Shown here in pieces: positions 1 to 14,713 of a stretch of DNA of 64,000 nucleotides. This stretch comes from Solenopsis invicta (Eukaryota > Arthropoda > Insecta > Hymenoptera > Formicidae). The notes beneath the pieces are model-generated. The model made no database searches. It was not told where the DNA came from and saw nothing but the letters and a program-made list of their open reading frames with translations. Both the position numbers and the translations under genes were made by a program. The stretch covers positions 14,952,710-15,016,709 of the forward strand of contig NC_052672.1 of assembly GCF_016802725.1 (NCBI RefSeq), in the 5' to 3' direction. The first letter of the stretch is position 1, and every line of letters begins with the position of its first letter.

Positions 1-3000
1 AAAATTAAGCCGTCTCTAAAAAAAAAAAAAATGTCAAATAAATGTTTATCATTTATAAAACTGCAATATGTTACTTGATTTATATTGATATACATAAACG
101 ATGCCAATTACTTATAAGTGCGTAAGTTACGTTAAAGTATCAGCCAAGCGATATTGATAGCTATATGTAGGTATGTATTGTTGAATAGGCATCGCAAGCA
201 ATTTTTAATTAACCGTATAATAAGATATCAATGTATACCGATTTCCATAACGCTGCTCGATTTAGATTGCCGTTGCTTCTATATGATTTGCAAATAAATA
301 ATACCGAATTGCAAAATCACCAAATATGCATATTAATGAAATAATCTCTGTGATATATCGCTCCCGCCGATTTCGGGTCACCTCGTGATTATAGCCTTAT
401 TGCACATGCATAGAGGTATAACTATGCGGTTTCGCGAGGGCAAACATCGCGACAGATCCACGCGTGAGAGACGGAGTATTATCATTAACTCGATGGACAG
501 TGTGAATGATTGAACTATGGTGGCAGAACTGGATGATGAGTTCCTGACGCGGCACTAGCGTCGAGTATGATGAATATTCTTCCCGGATGATAGCTCGATG
601 GGAAATGAAACGGATCGGTGACACGCGAGCGTGAAATTATAGATGTGCGCGCATCAAGTATTCCAGCAGTCAAAGGTGCATTTATACTATGCGAGCATGG
701 ACGATCGAGCACGAGCAAACGAATGCAGTCGCTGTAATGGGAACGGTCATCAAGAGCGAACGAACTCGACCATTCATGCCCGAAACCGGCATTTTGAAAC
801 TGCGTATTCGAGAGCGAATGAATCTCTCTCGAACATAAATCCACACGTCGAATTTCAATGAATAGGCCTTCCAACTAGCTTTCAACGCATAGTTACTTAA
901 TGATAATTACTGCAATTACTACATTATTACTGTATCGATCATTACTTTTGCTATATTACTATAATTGTCATTCTTAAGTGGCATCAGTACATTTTTATAC
1001 TAAACTTTTTGTACCAATATACACGAAACATATAAAATATTTTTATAAAATTCCATTTTTTGCAGAATATTATAAATGAGAGAAATGTCACGCTCATAAT
1101 AAAAATTCCAAATTTTATAAATCACGATGCGAAATAAAACGATAATAAAGTAAAGAACATTGTGACAGGTGTATCGGGAACCTGCGTCATCTGCATGGCA
1201 TACACGCCTCACAATGCGCGAGTAGTATAAAACAAAATACAAATAAAGCACGATGCTCGCGTAGCGTGAGCGAATCGTAACAACTACAATCGAAACATCG
1301 TCTCGCATTTACGATCGGTATACCGGTTGGTTGCCGCATAGTCTCACGGAGGGACGCAAGCGACAAAGGTAGTACGCAGTTTGCGCTCGTAGAAAAACAA
1401 AGGTAGGGCGGCAAGATATTCTGGTCACTCGACGAAGCAGGGGACTACCACAACGAATTGGAAGCATCATGGAACCTCTGTTTGTGAGAAGAATGCTTTC
1501 TGAAACGGCTCTCAAATTTGTTTTGAACCCGACGAGCCCGACGAGCCCGACGAGCCCGACGATACTATGGATAATGTGGAGCGAATTCCCAGTCGCTGAG
1601 AGTTCACAGTACATTGTTAAATAAAGGCTATTGCCATCCAGAGGACACTGATGGATGTTAATGTACATTTGCAACATCGAACCCTCACTGAAATATCCCA
1701 ATGTTATTCCGCGAATCGAGGTAATTACAATTGGAAAATACCTGCGATGGCAGGCAATTTTAGAATTAGAAGAGTTAAATCAATCCTATTGGAAGGAAAA
1801 AAAACAAACTGCGATTGTTGATGGCTGCAAATTGTAAAAAAATACTTTTCAAGTAATAAATTTCTTTGATAATAAATAGGGAAAAATTATTTGATTAGTC
1901 TACAAGTTAATTTTCCTAATAGGTTCTTAAAATGTCGAGGCACTAATTAGCTTTTGAGTTGATTGAAAATGAAGAGCTCTTTGCCAACTAAATTCTCCCT
2001 ATTCCTTCTAAACTGTGATTAAATAACAATATCTTATCGCGTTCATTTAAAGTTCAAGTAGAAAGTAAGTGGTTCAAGTAGATTACTTTTCTAGAATTTT
2101 AATTTAATTTTTAATAAACTTAAAACTCCGACCGATACGTTTATTTGCTTTCCCCTCACATGTATCGAAGTCGCATTTTCATCCAATTTATCTCGTCTCG
2201 TTCGTTTGCCTCTGTCTAGTTGAAGATAAAAATATCCATCTATTTAAGGAAAAAATTTGCCGATAGCAGATCGATATGAGAACATTCAACCTCGCGAACA
2301 TAGCGTGCCTTCGCTACTTGTTGCAATAATATCAAAGCAAAGTAATGGATAGCATAAACATGAGGAATTAGAACAGAAAAATTATTAAAAAATCTAGAAT
2401 TAAATATATTCTTTCTATTATTGACTAAAACTAAAGAAAGAAATGTCAGAATTATATAATATAATAACGAAGCGCGCAAATATTTTTAAAATAGAAGTTA
2501 AAATATATTTCAAACATTTTTCAGATACTATTTTTATAGCAATTTGTATACGTCTGTGGCGTATTGTATACGCGAAAAATATATATGATAATATAACCAC
2601 TTTCTGCGTTAATTCTGCATTAGCGATATTTTTATTATATTAATTAGAATTTTCTAATTTTGTATAACGCCGATATTTTGGTAAATGCTGTAACTTTCCT
2701 GAAGCATAAAAGATAGTGTTTTAGGCCTTTATCTCTGTCCATGTCTTTCTCTCTCAGACGCTTAAAAATAACAATGCCCTCAGAAACAGTGTCTCGAGAC
2801 GTAGAAACAACAGCAGGCGAGTTTGCTGCTCCGATGTTCGCGACGCAACGCCCACGGAATACGGAGAGACCCAGCGCGATCACGGTCGAGACCGTTTGTT
2901 TGTATCGGCAAAGGATAAATATATCCCTCGGGATAGCATAGCACAGGCGGATACACTTACTCAGGTCGAAAACGGCTGGATCCGCGTGCCATCGTCAACG

Positions 3001-5220
3001 ATCTGTTCCACGAGAGTTCTGCGATATCACGCGTGCAACGCGCGTCCAATCGTACCGTCGCGGATTCGATATACACGCCCGAGAAGAACACGCTACCCTG
3101 CCTCGATCGAACCTCTGTAAATTAACCGCAAACGTCGGACGGTCGTAAATAAAGTAGCAGCGGTCGCCGAAAAACCGGTCCTTACTTTCGATGGCCGATT
3201 CGCGGAATCATAAATAAAGATAATCTTAGATTTTATTTTTGTTCTCCTTCCGGAGTGCAATTATATTCAACCTATATAGCACGCTGGCAAGAATGAAAAC
3301 TGGCGTACTCTGCATAATAATACCACTGAGAGAGTCAATTATAATAGAAATGCCATTAAATTTTTTATTTTTCATCCTTTATTTCATTAAAAACAGATAA
3401 TCCGACAATTAAAATGAACAAATGCCTTTTTCTTTTTCAATACACCATGACACTTGTCAGTAATAAAAATTAACATTTCTTTATATATTAATTACCTTTC
3501 GTATTATAAATCTGTGTATAACTCGATGAAATTTTTGTCTTTAAAAGGCAGTAGAAGCATTCTCATAATCTTTTTATTATAATGGAACAATATGTTTTTA
3601 TATTTGTCAATAGTTAGTAAAACTTTAATAAAAAATAATTATTGTTAATTATATTAAAAATTTTATTAATTAAAATTATTTAAATTAAATTTGTTTTCGT
3701 ATTTTATTATCTCAAACCTACTTCAGATTTAAAGGTTTGTTCGAAAAAATACAATCAAATCAATTTCAAACTATCAGAAAATTCACAATATCTCATTTTG
3801 ATATCGCGGAAGAAAAATTCGTAATGTACGAACTGCTGATATTCAGAAACTGACATGGAAACATGTGAGAACAAAACCCTAAAATATTCAGATTTGTTCT
3901 TTATTATCTCTAAGAATATATAGTCACCGTACATGTACAATACACGACGGCATTGATATTTCCATCCAGTTATCGGAAATACCTTGTTATATCGCTAACA
4001 CGGAGATGCTTTCAGGCCAGACTGATAGAGAAATGCAGCGGCATAACGAAGTAAAGGCGTACAGGTGTAGATATAGAGCACTGCATATTTAATGACTATC
4101 ATAATGCCTAACAAGTACAAGGAGCCTCAGACATGCAAATTCGACAAAAGTCCCAAATAGATTTCCTATCATCACACAGCAAGAGCGATAACACATGCAC
4201 GATGGCAAAACTTGACGTATCATCGGAACAAATTATGAAATGGGAAAATAGCTAGGAAATAGCGAGATACTATAATTCATTCATGTAAATATCAGCGAAC
4301 ATAGCCCGACTTAAAATATATCTGCAATTTCAGAGCGGTGCAACGCGAGCTCTCCATCGAAACGAATTCCGTAGAGAGGGACCGACGCGGACAATACCAA
4401 CTATTTGGTCCCATTCCGCGGAAGTAGATCCAATTTTTGCCCGCAATTTCGGAATCGGATAAAACACCGATATTCGAGGCACGCCGCATTATTGTCTATC
4501 CCGTTCCGGGCTCTCCTCCTCATCGACGTCCAAGAGGCGCATTTGGCAAGCGTCATTGTGGAGAACGAGTCGCGCGAGCGGCTGAAAATCCCCGTTGACG
4601 CCAGGCCGCGCCGCGCCGCGTCGCGTCCGCCAGGTAACGCGTTTCCGCCCGATTATTCGAATCCCTCATGAATAATACAGGCCCCGCGAGCACGCCAATC
4701 GTATCTGCAATTACTATCGAACGAATCGATTAACGTCCCAGCGGTGATGCATCGCGGAATGGCCGTTGATTACGGCCTTTTACGGCGTGTTTACGGACTG
4801 TACTTGACTCAGGCGGGTGGAATATGGTCGTGCGATCGTCAGATACGGTGTACGTACACACGATGACTCGCCCGGTTCGCCGACGTCCACCTAGGTCGTC
4901 GGCGACGATGTCGTCGCGGGTAGACGCCATGGGATGTGGAGGGCGTCGTTACGCCGCCACGGCGAAATTGCGGTCGAGAGCGGTCGGGGTGAACGGTCGC
5001 GATAGAGCTCTCCTTAAAAGCGTGCCACGGCATCCAGTTATCCAAAGCGTTCCTGAGATATTCGCTTCAAGCACCTGTGTATATTGTAACTTATTGCAGC
5101 GTTGGGATATGCGCGAGGTCAAGGCGTCGTACCAAAGATGGACAAGACTGTCAGTAATTAAAAAAAATACAGCGATAAAACTAAGAAATTTTGTAAACTT
5201 GACACTCTCAAGTTTTGTAT
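1..5220. other. Non-coding mosaic, no gene seen
   Basis: No open frame here resembles a known family on either strand. Most of 1,840-2,740 and 3,150-4,300 is AT-rich with many stops. About 4,300-5,060 is CpG-rich and has overlapping short open frames on both strands, as expected when stop codons are rare by composition. A small 9-bp tandem repeat lies at 1,528-1,563. The tract is probably intergenic or intronic. Confidence 0.6.
1528..1563. repeat. 9-bp tandem repeat (CCCGACGAG)
   Basis: Three exact copies of CCCGACGAG are followed by one variant ending in GAT. Read on the minus strand, the array encodes a short GLV-type repeat inside a 130-codon open frame. I regard that frame as a by-product of the array. 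Confidence 0.85.
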
Positions 5221-8200
5221 GTTTATTATGCTAAATTAGAGAGAGAGAGAGAGAGAGAGAGATACATTTCTTGCAAAATACATTTCTATCTCTTCATTGA
5301 AAAAGCTCCATTTCTATGCCATCGTAAATCTGTGCGTAGCTATTGCCTGATATAATGATCATAATAATGAAGCAATCTATTCATCGATTATTCTATCTAA
5401 GTACGTAATATCCTTTAAAAAGCGACTATCTTCATCGAGGAACCTCGTAAATGTTCAACCATGTTACCGAAGCGGAAATATAAAAGAGAATTAATCGAGT
5501 CGGGCGGCGCCACTAATAGTTGTTTATGAAGGCGGAGACCGCCTTCAATTTAAGTTTCAGAAAGTTCCCCTCTTGCGCGTATCAAGGTCGCTACAATTCT
5601 TAAAGGCAGTTACTTCGTAAAGAGATAGATTGATGTTTCCAATGGCGCTCCCTGAATCCGCACATACATCGTGACAAAATAAATATTAAATCAACAAGCT
5701 CTAACCGGCTTTAAATCGACAAAGTAATTATTTTTATAAGAAAATAAAAACTTACTAATTATTTATAATATCTACGTGTATAAAACCGCGCAAGAGAAAG
5801 AGGGGGAGAGAGAAAAAGATTTAAACTTTTAACTCTCGCAGCCTTGAATACTTTTCACATAAATTGGAAATTTTTAAATTTCCGCAGCATCAAATAATAT
5901 AACTTTATACAACTTCTCTCTACAAAGTCGATACTCCATCAAAGTATACATAATTTCAACATAAAGGGTGCAAGTCTTTCAGCATAGCAAGCCACAAATT
6001 TCCGATGTATGCCGTCGTAAAAATGCAAAATAGCGCGTTATATATTTACTCGTTTACAAAGATGTTCGTTCTCGGCAAAATCGGAAGGATTAAATTACAT
6101 TAAATGCTCTTCAGGCGGTCGAAGCCTGAAATTCGATCGACTATCATACTCTGGTTCAGGCGGTTCTTTCTCCGCAGATAGGTAGGTAATCGTCCACGTC
6201 AGGTCGATCCACGGTAAGACGCAACACCCTCAAATTACCCCGTGAGCAACACGACCTACCCCGTGCCGGATGCTGTCATTCAATCGGCCGCTTCGACGGA
6301 TAATGCCCCGGTGGATTTAACCACTCGTGTTCCTAGCTAGTCTTTCACAGCGGTGCGCAATACGAGGCCCGCGGGCCGAGAGGCCCCGTTGATGTTTCAC
6401 CTGATAACATGCCCGCCTTCTAATTTCCTCCTGTTTAAATTTGCAAAGTTGCATCGGTCGCGGCTAATATTTCAATATTATATGTAGTTCTTTGATAAAT
6501 TATACGAAATATAATATATCAAGTAAAGATATTTATCTACAAGTAGGACGTATTATTTGTTTTACTTTATTACTATTGTTTGTTACTATTATTTATTTTT
6601 TATTGCACATTTTATTGTATTTTTATTTTTCTAAAAATTCCAATATTTTTTTTTCATTTTCCCTAACAAATTTCTATTAATTTCAGACTACCTAAAACTT
6701 ATAAAGTTTTATGTCGTAAAAAATATTCTTGTCGCCAAACTGTTGCAAAACGACGATGACATTATAAATTATGCGATTAAATTGAATTTAAATTGAATAT
6801 GGCCTACTTCAATATTTGAGTTGTGCACCTCTGAGCTAACCCAAAGCTCGCCTCGCGAGATCACGAGAGAGTGAATCGATGGCGAGGCCGACGAGGAAGC
6901 TGGCCGCGATGTAAATCCGCTAAGTGCAGCGCCGCTGGCCATGTCACACTCGCTTAACTCCGACAGAACGAGCACGCTCGTTAAAGCCCAGCTTTACTAA
7001 AGAGCCCTCCCTCGTATGATCGATATTTACCATCAATATCACGATATACAAAATTGAATGTGCGTAGATCTATACAGAATTGTCAATACAAAAAAAAATT
7101 GTAAAAAAAGACCCATCAGTAAAAAGAAAATATTTTTCGATTTTACAGATTTAAAAAAACTTTTTTATATTCATCTTGATTTTATTCTAGAACAAAATCT
7201 TGAAATAATCGACGTTTACCATATATTATGCTGTCATTAATCATGTGCAATTCTTAACTTTATAATAATACATATTTAAAAAAAAAAGATTATTAATATA
7301 AAAATTATTTTGCAAAAAGAAAACGCGATAAAATATTGCTAATAAACAAACAAACAACCTAACCACGAGTGAACACGAAGTAAATGAAAATCTCATAACT
7401 TGAGAATTACTGTTTCATGTTGTATGAAATCATCGAAACATCGATAGTCGAAGAGTTCTTTATAACGCCTAGTTGGCGAATTGTTTTCGCTGGTCGCGGC
7501 CGCAAATCATTTCGCAGTGACAGTTATCGAAAAGAAATACGCTATTTTTCCCGCGAGAAATGAAATAAGGACGCCAATCTAGACACAAGTCGCCGGCATC
7601 GATGTCCGCGAAAGCCTTGGTCGAAGTGGTCGCACTTGATAAAAATTAATGGGCTCGTGGCTCACAAAGCTCAGGCCTGGGAGAGCCGCTCGTGAGTTGC
7701 AGCAACGCAGAACAAATGCGATTCTCAACACATATAATGGCACATAAAATTCAAAAGCGCGCCGAGAGAAGCAAGCAAGCAGCAGGCCGCGACGGGAAGA
7801 GAGGAACCCTATTGAATTTATAGAAGTCATCGTTGTGCGCGGATCTTTAGAACGACGACGCCCCCCTCCCCCCGTTTCTCTTTTCGCGATTTCCTCCTCT
7901 TTTTTCTTTTCCTGTCTTATACCCCTTATACCCGCTCGCGGCATCTCAAGAATTCATATAAATCTGAGAAGTTCTCCTCGAAAGTCTCGTCGGCAAGAAG
8001 CAACGATGCATGAATAATGCAGGTGGCGTACGTGTTACCACTGTATTTTATTATGGCTTCGCCGATCGCAAACGGGCTATTTCTCAATTAACGAGAATCG
8101 GTTGAGGTATCGGTCCAGGCCCTTCTATGCCAATTACAGCGAAAGCTAAAGAAGCTATGGCCTCGCGACCATACGCTTTAATTGAAGCAACGATTAAATT

Positions 8201-8253
8201 GGTGATTCCATCGTGGTTCGTTTCTACACCGCGAAAAATGGGACGATGCATCT
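5221..8253. other. Non-coding stretch, no gene seen
   Basis: It begins with a GA microsatellite. About 5,640-6,060 and 6,470-7,350 are AT-rich, and moderately CpG-rich patches lie near 6,100-6,420 and 7,440-8,050. A polypyrimidine tract at about 7,858-7,925 resembles a plus-strand splice-acceptor tract, but I see no convincing exon after it. No open frame matches a family I recognise. Confidence 0.55.
5239..5262. repeat. (GA)12 microsatellite
   Basis: Twelve uninterrupted GA dinucleotides lie at the boundary between a CpG-rich segment and an AT-rich one. Confidence 0.95.
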
Positions 8254-8350
8254 CGATGCGATGCGATGCGATGCGATGCGATGCGATGAGATGCGATGCA
8301 CTGCGATGCGATGCGATGCGATGCGATGCGATGCGATGCGATGCGATGCG
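8254..8350. repeat. CGATG pentanucleotide minisatellite
   Basis: About nineteen copies of the pentamer CGATG run head to tail, with two single-base variants near 8,288-8,302 (GATGAG and GCACTG). Because the unit is 5 bp and free of stops, all frames stay open through it. That produces four overlapping spurious open frames with DAMRC-type (plus) and IASHR-type (minus) peptide repeats. Confidence 0.95.
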
Positions 8351-8741
8351 ACGCATACGATGGCTCTGATCAAACGGTGCCGTCGAGCGAAAAATTTGCG
8401 GGCGAAAGACTTCAAAGCGAGGTTTGGCCGACGCAGTCAAATCATTCCGGGCGGTGCAAGGCGAGCGCGAAGGGGAAAACGTCAAACGTCCAAATTTCAC
8501 ATGGCGCCACGCTTGTGTTACGTCCTTTCATTTGACCCCAGAACCTATTCGTTAACACACCGACCTGCCCGTGTACACCCTATGCACGCAAAAATTTTTG
8601 TTGGATTTATTGGCGCCGCGTGTTCGATTAGAATCTCTTTCAAAAGCCGCCATTTCGTCCGATCGCTTCGTTCGAGCGTCAGTCTTAAGCCTATGATCGA
8701 GCTTTTTTAAAGCTAGAGAAAATTGAAGAGTTGAAAGAGAA

Positions 8742-8783
8742 GTGTGTGTGTGTGTGTGTATGTGTGTGTGTGTGGATGTGTGT
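8742..8783. repeat. (GT)n microsatellite, interrupted
   Basis: GT dinucleotides are interrupted once by TA and once by GA. The alternating purine-pyrimidine pattern gives it Z-DNA potential. Confidence 0.9.
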
Positions 8784-9912
8784 CAAAAGAGCTAAATGCC
8801 TTCCTCACATTCTGGAAACTACTACCTACAGCACCTGAATTATGAAATAAAAAAATTATGAAAAACCGAGTTATATCATTTTACATATCTGAAAATTTTG
8901 AAATTTTTTATAACCTTAATTAAAGTGTATTAAAACCTTCGTTATTTCACGTTTTTTCATAAAAATGTAATTATACTACATAATATATTACTATCTAAAA
9001 AATAGACAGAAGAAAAGTTTTTTTATTAAAAAAAAAAAAGAATATTAAATGGAAGATACATGTATGTTCTGCTTTCATCTAATTGGTATGCGTATAGATG
9101 TATAGGTTCATAGCGTATAAAATCGATCCTACAAAGCTCTCGAGACTACGGGTGCTTTTTCGCAATTGTGTCAGTAATTATTTAATCAATTAGTTTCAAT
9201 AATCTGAAATTTCAAACAAATTATGTATAATTACAACTTGAAATGTTCTTGAAGTTCATGTTGCGCGTATTTATAACCTGCGGCTCTGTCTACAGTAATA
9301 GAAATTCAGTTATATTTCTAGCTACGCATATCAAGAACGCCGCGCCATTGTACTATGGTTTTATTCGGAAAGAATTTTACCCAAATAACCGCGTTCAATT
9401 ACGAAAATAATAATTGAGTGCGCGTTTTGTATTTCGCCCGCTAATTCCCAGGGATCAAGTATCCTCGCCTGCTTAATCTCGAATTAATTACCTCGAACGG
9501 GCATTCATCGTTAGCGAACTATCGCCACCGGACGGCGTGCAAATAAATTTGACTTCCGACATTAAATGCGTATTGTCTGGTGCGAGCGCGGGAGGATGGT
9601 GGATATATCTGCATTTAAAACTGGAACGATCTCGAGATTGCCATGACGACGGAAGCACACCACCGGGAAGCCTTTCAACGGTGAATGTTTTGCAAGCACT
9701 TGAGAAACCAATCAGCTACCGCCTCCGCCGCCGTCGCTCTCTCCCTCTGCTTCGCCATTCTGGACGGGCACCAATCTTCTGATCTCGGTTAGCAAATTTA
9801 CGACACAGCCGAGTTGGTGCGTTCCTCGTCGAGCGCTGGTTTCTGCTCGCGCTAAAGTGAGCCGTACTTAATTAATCCAACATGCGCCCAGCTTCTCCAA
9901 CTCTCCACCCGT

Positions 9913-9966
9913 TTCTTCCTCCTCCCCCCTCACTCTCTTCCGCTCTCTTCCTAGCCCTCCCCCCCC
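9913..9966. repeat. C-rich polypyrimidine tract
   Basis: An almost pure C/T run contains CCCCCC and CCCCCCCC blocks. It is low-complexity sequence with triplex-forming character. No exon could be assigned to it. Confidence 0.75.
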
Positions 9967-12130
9967 GTTGTTGAACCTTCATTACAAAATTATTCATTGA
10001 TTTAGGATAGTTGACAGCAAGTATGCAGAGCGTTAAGAGGAACGCTGACGTAAGTCAATAAAGATAATATCTTAATGCAATATTACAGCATGTTACGTTT
10101 TTCCTAATAACTCTAAAACGTTCAAAAAATTTTTTTTTTCATTACTAATATATCATGTAAATGTAGATATTAATTTTCAAATATCAAGTATTGCATTCAT
10201 TCTATAATAATAAATATACGTCACTGTTTACCAATATCTAATAAATATTTGTGATTAATGAAAAAGATTAACGTGGAAATGAATTTTTCTGTTATCATTT
10301 AACGACTACTTCGTTCTTTTATTTTTCTTCATACACATAACTCGTCCGCTTACTTCATTTCTCAAAATCTTGCGATTGCCTCTCTTGTTTGCTTAAAATA
10401 TAAAGCGATTGTTTATTCATTATAGTAGTATGCGAATGCATTCGAGCAATTGATTCGCGTGCTACGAACTCGTGAGCTCGCCATTGAAAAATAAATAAAT
10501 TCGATACACGAGAGACAAGATCTCATGAAACATGCACATCCACAGGTGCATTTCTATTTTTCTACGTATCGATACGTGAAATAAAGATAAAGCACGTTTT
10601 CATATTCAAGATATTTTTTCGTACTTTTCAATGCTCCAGAAAGCGAGATGAACAAACAGTTGCGCAGTTATTTGGAAGCGCAATTTTGGAGGCAGCATTG
10701 ATTATAAAAGTATAATAATAAATGATGAAGATGGAAATAAAAAGTCCCTCAATAATGTATCAACAATGTATTAAAATATAATGCAAATATTAAAAAAAAA
10801 TACAATTGGGTAAAGTCTGTATGAGACAGCAGAGTAGAATTTCCAGTAAGCTAAACAGTTAAGAGATTCAAAGATTCTAGATCAGAAAATTGATAATTAT
10901 ATATAATAAATAATTTATTTGTTAGATATTTTAAATATTTTATTAATTGATGGAAAGAGAGGTGAAGAAAATAATGTTATTTTTAATAGTAAACTGAACA
11001 ATTTGAATTTGCCTCAAGATTATTTTCTAAAACGTAGATAAATATATAGAATTGGATAAAAATTACTAGGAAATTCTGCTCGTGTTATATTTTATTTCTC
11101 AACGCTTATATCCTACTTTAATATTTCACTGCATTTCGCTTCTCGTAACGCATTTGCCCTCGATCCACAAGCATTCGTTGAACCGGTAATCGCGCAGATT
11201 GGCGTTGATTCAATCAAAGACACGTATATATGCGGAACAATGCTTACCAGTCGAATCATACTTGCCGGCGTTGAATCTAGATTTCCGTAATTCGATTAAC
11301 CAATCAGAGAGAGAGTCGATTGTAATAGAAGCACCACGGTGCGCTAATGTTTACGAACCGCGTTTCACGGTGAAGAGGAGCGGCCCTATCGATTCCCGAG
11401 TAGATATTCGTCTCCCCTTCTTATTAAGTATTCGCGATAAGCTATCGTTTCGCAAAATGGTTCACGGTCGCGCAGATTGACCTACCGTTTCACCGATCTA
11501 GCACAGCCGGCGGAAAATTGACAATATAAATTCAATTATCGTCATAACAGGCTCTAAGTGGAGTAAATCGATAAGCCGGCAGCCAGGCGGCCGAAACGTT
11601 CGCGCGGAAAATCTTTTTATTTTCACGGTTTTATATCCGGTGCGCGCCCACGATGACGTAACCGAAGCCGTAACGATCGTTCCTATTTCTACTCCCGCTC
11701 CTACCCGCGACGAGTCGCGATGGCTTTCTGAAAAAGAGTTATAACTCGAAACATTCAGATGCATCAATAGCTTTTCAGCTATATATAGGCAAAAAGAGGA
11801 TTACAATGCAATTTATTTTCCATGTACATTCAACAAAATGCAAATGCGTCGCATTCATACGAATTTTATTATCGTATTATATATGACTTTCGTATACAGT
11901 TAAAACATCACATGTGAACGTACTTTATCTCATCGATTTGTCAAATAAAGCGTTATTCGAAACCCGCTTTTTTAGCTGGGATCCAATGATAACTTAAAAA
12001 TCATTCTTTTTACGTTGCAATTCTATTGTATGAACTGCCGAACTGTCGGTCCTCTTTTCACTTTTTTTCTTCTCCAATACGACGAATTAAATTCGGAAAC
12101 GAATTGCCCTATTGCAATACTGGATGGAAC

Positions 12131-12159
12131 GAGAGAGAGAGAGAGAGAGAGGGGGGGGG
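12131..12159. repeat. (GA)10 followed by G9
   Basis: A pure purine run passes directly from GA repeats into nine consecutive G. A similar GA/G7 composition recurs at 55,111-55,143. Confidence 0.9.
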
Positions 12160-12960
12160 AGTGGAAAAAGGGCGCGAGGGAAGGAGTGTGAGAGAGATAG
12201 AAGGAAGCAGGGGAGCATAATTTCGTTTGCACGGTGATGGTAAAGAATGGCAGAACCTGCTGCATGCAATTGCGTAGACTGGTTTATCGATTGGTCGAAC
12301 GAAATTCACGTCGCCAGGCCGGAAGCCACGCATAAATCGGGTTTATACCGACAGTAAAATCCCACTTGCGTATATCAAAGTAACAGAGTAACACGATAAA
12401 ATTGGGGCCGGTATAAACTGCCGCTGATATGGAATCGACGTCATTAAATCACCAGATTTGCTAGATTGGCAGTGAATTACTTTATTTTTAACCATTAAAC
12501 GCCGGAACCGCGGGGATAAAACGAGGATTTTACCCGGGCGCGGTTTCACTCCACTAACTATACACCGCCCGCGGGTGTCTCGCATCGATAGTGATGAAAA
12601 TAAATCGCATCGACGTTATCTACTTCCGATACATCGCGTCGGTGATCCCGAAAACGTGTTTTGCGCGTGCCCTTTGGCAGTAATTTCGTTCGCGTACAAA
12701 CGCGCGCGCTGATATTTCCGCATCTAGTTTGATTAAGGTAATCGCAATAAATTGTCAAATAGCAAAACGCAATACGGGGGACCCCTAATGCGGATACATA
12801 TGGCCTGTTAAACAGATTGCGGCGCGGTGGTTACTTGGTTCGATCACGTTATCTAAATCAACCGTGATAATAAAGTCTCGTAAAGTATAACGCTACACAT
12901 CAGCTAAACGGCCGTTATATGCTACTCGCGATACACTTTGCATCCCGGCCAAAGTATATA

Positions 12961-12962
12961 AC

Positions 12963-13004
<42 letters not shown>
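12961..13004. repeat. (ACG)n trinucleotide array
   Basis: About fourteen ACG units with one AAC interruption near the left end. It is one of several CGA/ACG arrays in the window. Confidence 0.95.
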
Positions 13005-14713
13005 TTTGCGTCGAGTAATTAAAGTAGCACTCGGAGCGCGCGCGTCTCAAAGAAACGTAAAAGTCTCAATAAATTAGAGACTCGCCAGCAAGAGTATCCT
13101 ACTTTTCGACGTTGTCACGTACACTGCGATTGTGTACTCGGCCTAACTAGCCGAACTTTCTTGATTACCAGATACGCGACGGATTAAATATTCATGATGC
13201 TTTTACGAGTCGCCCGGCGCGGCGGCGAGCCGAAGTATTCTGTCAATTAAGCATTTAAATCAACCGCGCGCGCCCAAGTTTGTAGGAAATTTTTAAAACT
13301 AACTTCTCTCTCTCGCGCGCGCGCCGCGTCTGAAATGCCGGAGATTCCTTAAAAACCCTCGAAAACCCAACCGCCGCGCCGCCGCCACGTCGCGTCGCGC
13401 CGGCCGGACAGTTTAAACGTCATTTTATTCTGGCGAAGCCAGAAGATCGCTCGCGCTGCGAATAATTTACTCGCGAAACCACTCCGGGGGACCATTGCCG
13501 CAGGTACGAGACGCAATTCCCTGCGGGACTCCAACCGGCCATTGTGTTAGAGCGGGTTGTAGATTATAGTGCGAGTTACCCCAAGTCAAAGCCCACATCC
13601 CAAACTCCGTCGTCGAAACTCGCCAGCCTTACTCGTGGACAATATGCCACCCGCGAATAACGTCTAGTCAGAAAAGCTCGTCCGTCGGTTCTGTCCGAAT
13701 CCGAGTTTCTCTCACTTGTAGGGATGCGTCCATATGTATACGTGTATACGGCATCGTGCAATATTCCACCATCAGACACTTTGACGAATTAGCAACCGGC
13801 GACGGCGCGACGCGACGGCGAAGCGGCGACTACTTAGACTTGGCGAAAATTTCATAGGATTCTATAATTTATAAATTCACGATATTAGAACTGTCGCTAA
13901 ATAAGCCGCAAAATTTATTAAATTCTGTTAAAGTTCTTTTGCAATTGAATGAGAAATAAAGTTGCATTACCCGTTTATATCACTAAAGCTTCAACTTTTA
14001 AGCGCGCCCAAGTTTCTCACTTTTTCTTATTTGAGTGATCTAAATGTTTTTAAACTCTTCTCTTAAAGTAAGTTTAAGAACATGAGACAGAAATGAAAGA
14101 GAGCAAGAGCTTATTATTAAAATTATTAATTAAAATTTAGATTATATTAATTACACACTTTTATTTAAATACAGCAACGGTATAGGTACTGCAAAGAAAT
14201 AAAATCAAAAATGCAAAGTTAGACATTTATGTAATTAAGCTTGTAAAAATTAACAAAATTTGCAAAAATCTTTCATCAATTAACATCAATAAACTTTCGC
14301 TTCTTATTACAGCATTGTCTAATACCAGTGGAACACATATAATGCTTAGCATAGCTTATAAATCAATAAAAGCCGATTGCACCAACGGGTGCTTGTGATC
14401 ATAGTTAACCAAAGTTTCTTTCTCCATCGATATTACGTCTAAAGATATAATCTAGGAAGGGACTAGGGAATCGCTAACTATAATCTGATAACATAGCTGT
14501 ACCATTCATTCGTGTTAATACTACGCAGTGCATCTAGCACTCCCTTGGGGCTATGAAGCTTAACCAAGGCTGTCCCCGCAACTCATCCCAAGAAATAGAC
14601 GTTGCAGTCGACCCAGCACAGTCCGGCTAACGCGAGTTATCGACAATCCCGACAAAGCGACGATACGACCGTGACGTTACCGATAACCAGCGACGATTAT
14701 CGATAATTGTCAG

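Larger units (their letters stand above)
8351..11160. other. Non-coding stretch, no gene seen
   Basis: It holds a GT microsatellite (8,742-8,783), a C-rich polypyrimidine tract (9,913-9,966) and long AT-rich tracts (8,820-9,120 and 9,970-11,160). CpG-rich sequence at about 9,420-9,900 carries only short frames without recognisable domains. Confidence 0.55.
11160..13860. other. CpG-rich non-coding segment
   Basis: Base composition changes sharply from the AT-rich sequence before it. It holds a GA-G tract (12,131-12,159), an ACG array (12,961-13,004) and several CG runs near 13,265 and 13,310. Open frames are short, overlap on both strands and show no family features. A cluster of regulatory elements is possible but I cannot demonstrate it. 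Confidence 0.5.

Noticed and set aside
8084..8710. Four overlapping frames with DAMRC or IASHR peptide repeats
   Set aside because: They are translations of the CGATG pentamer array, which is open in every frame.
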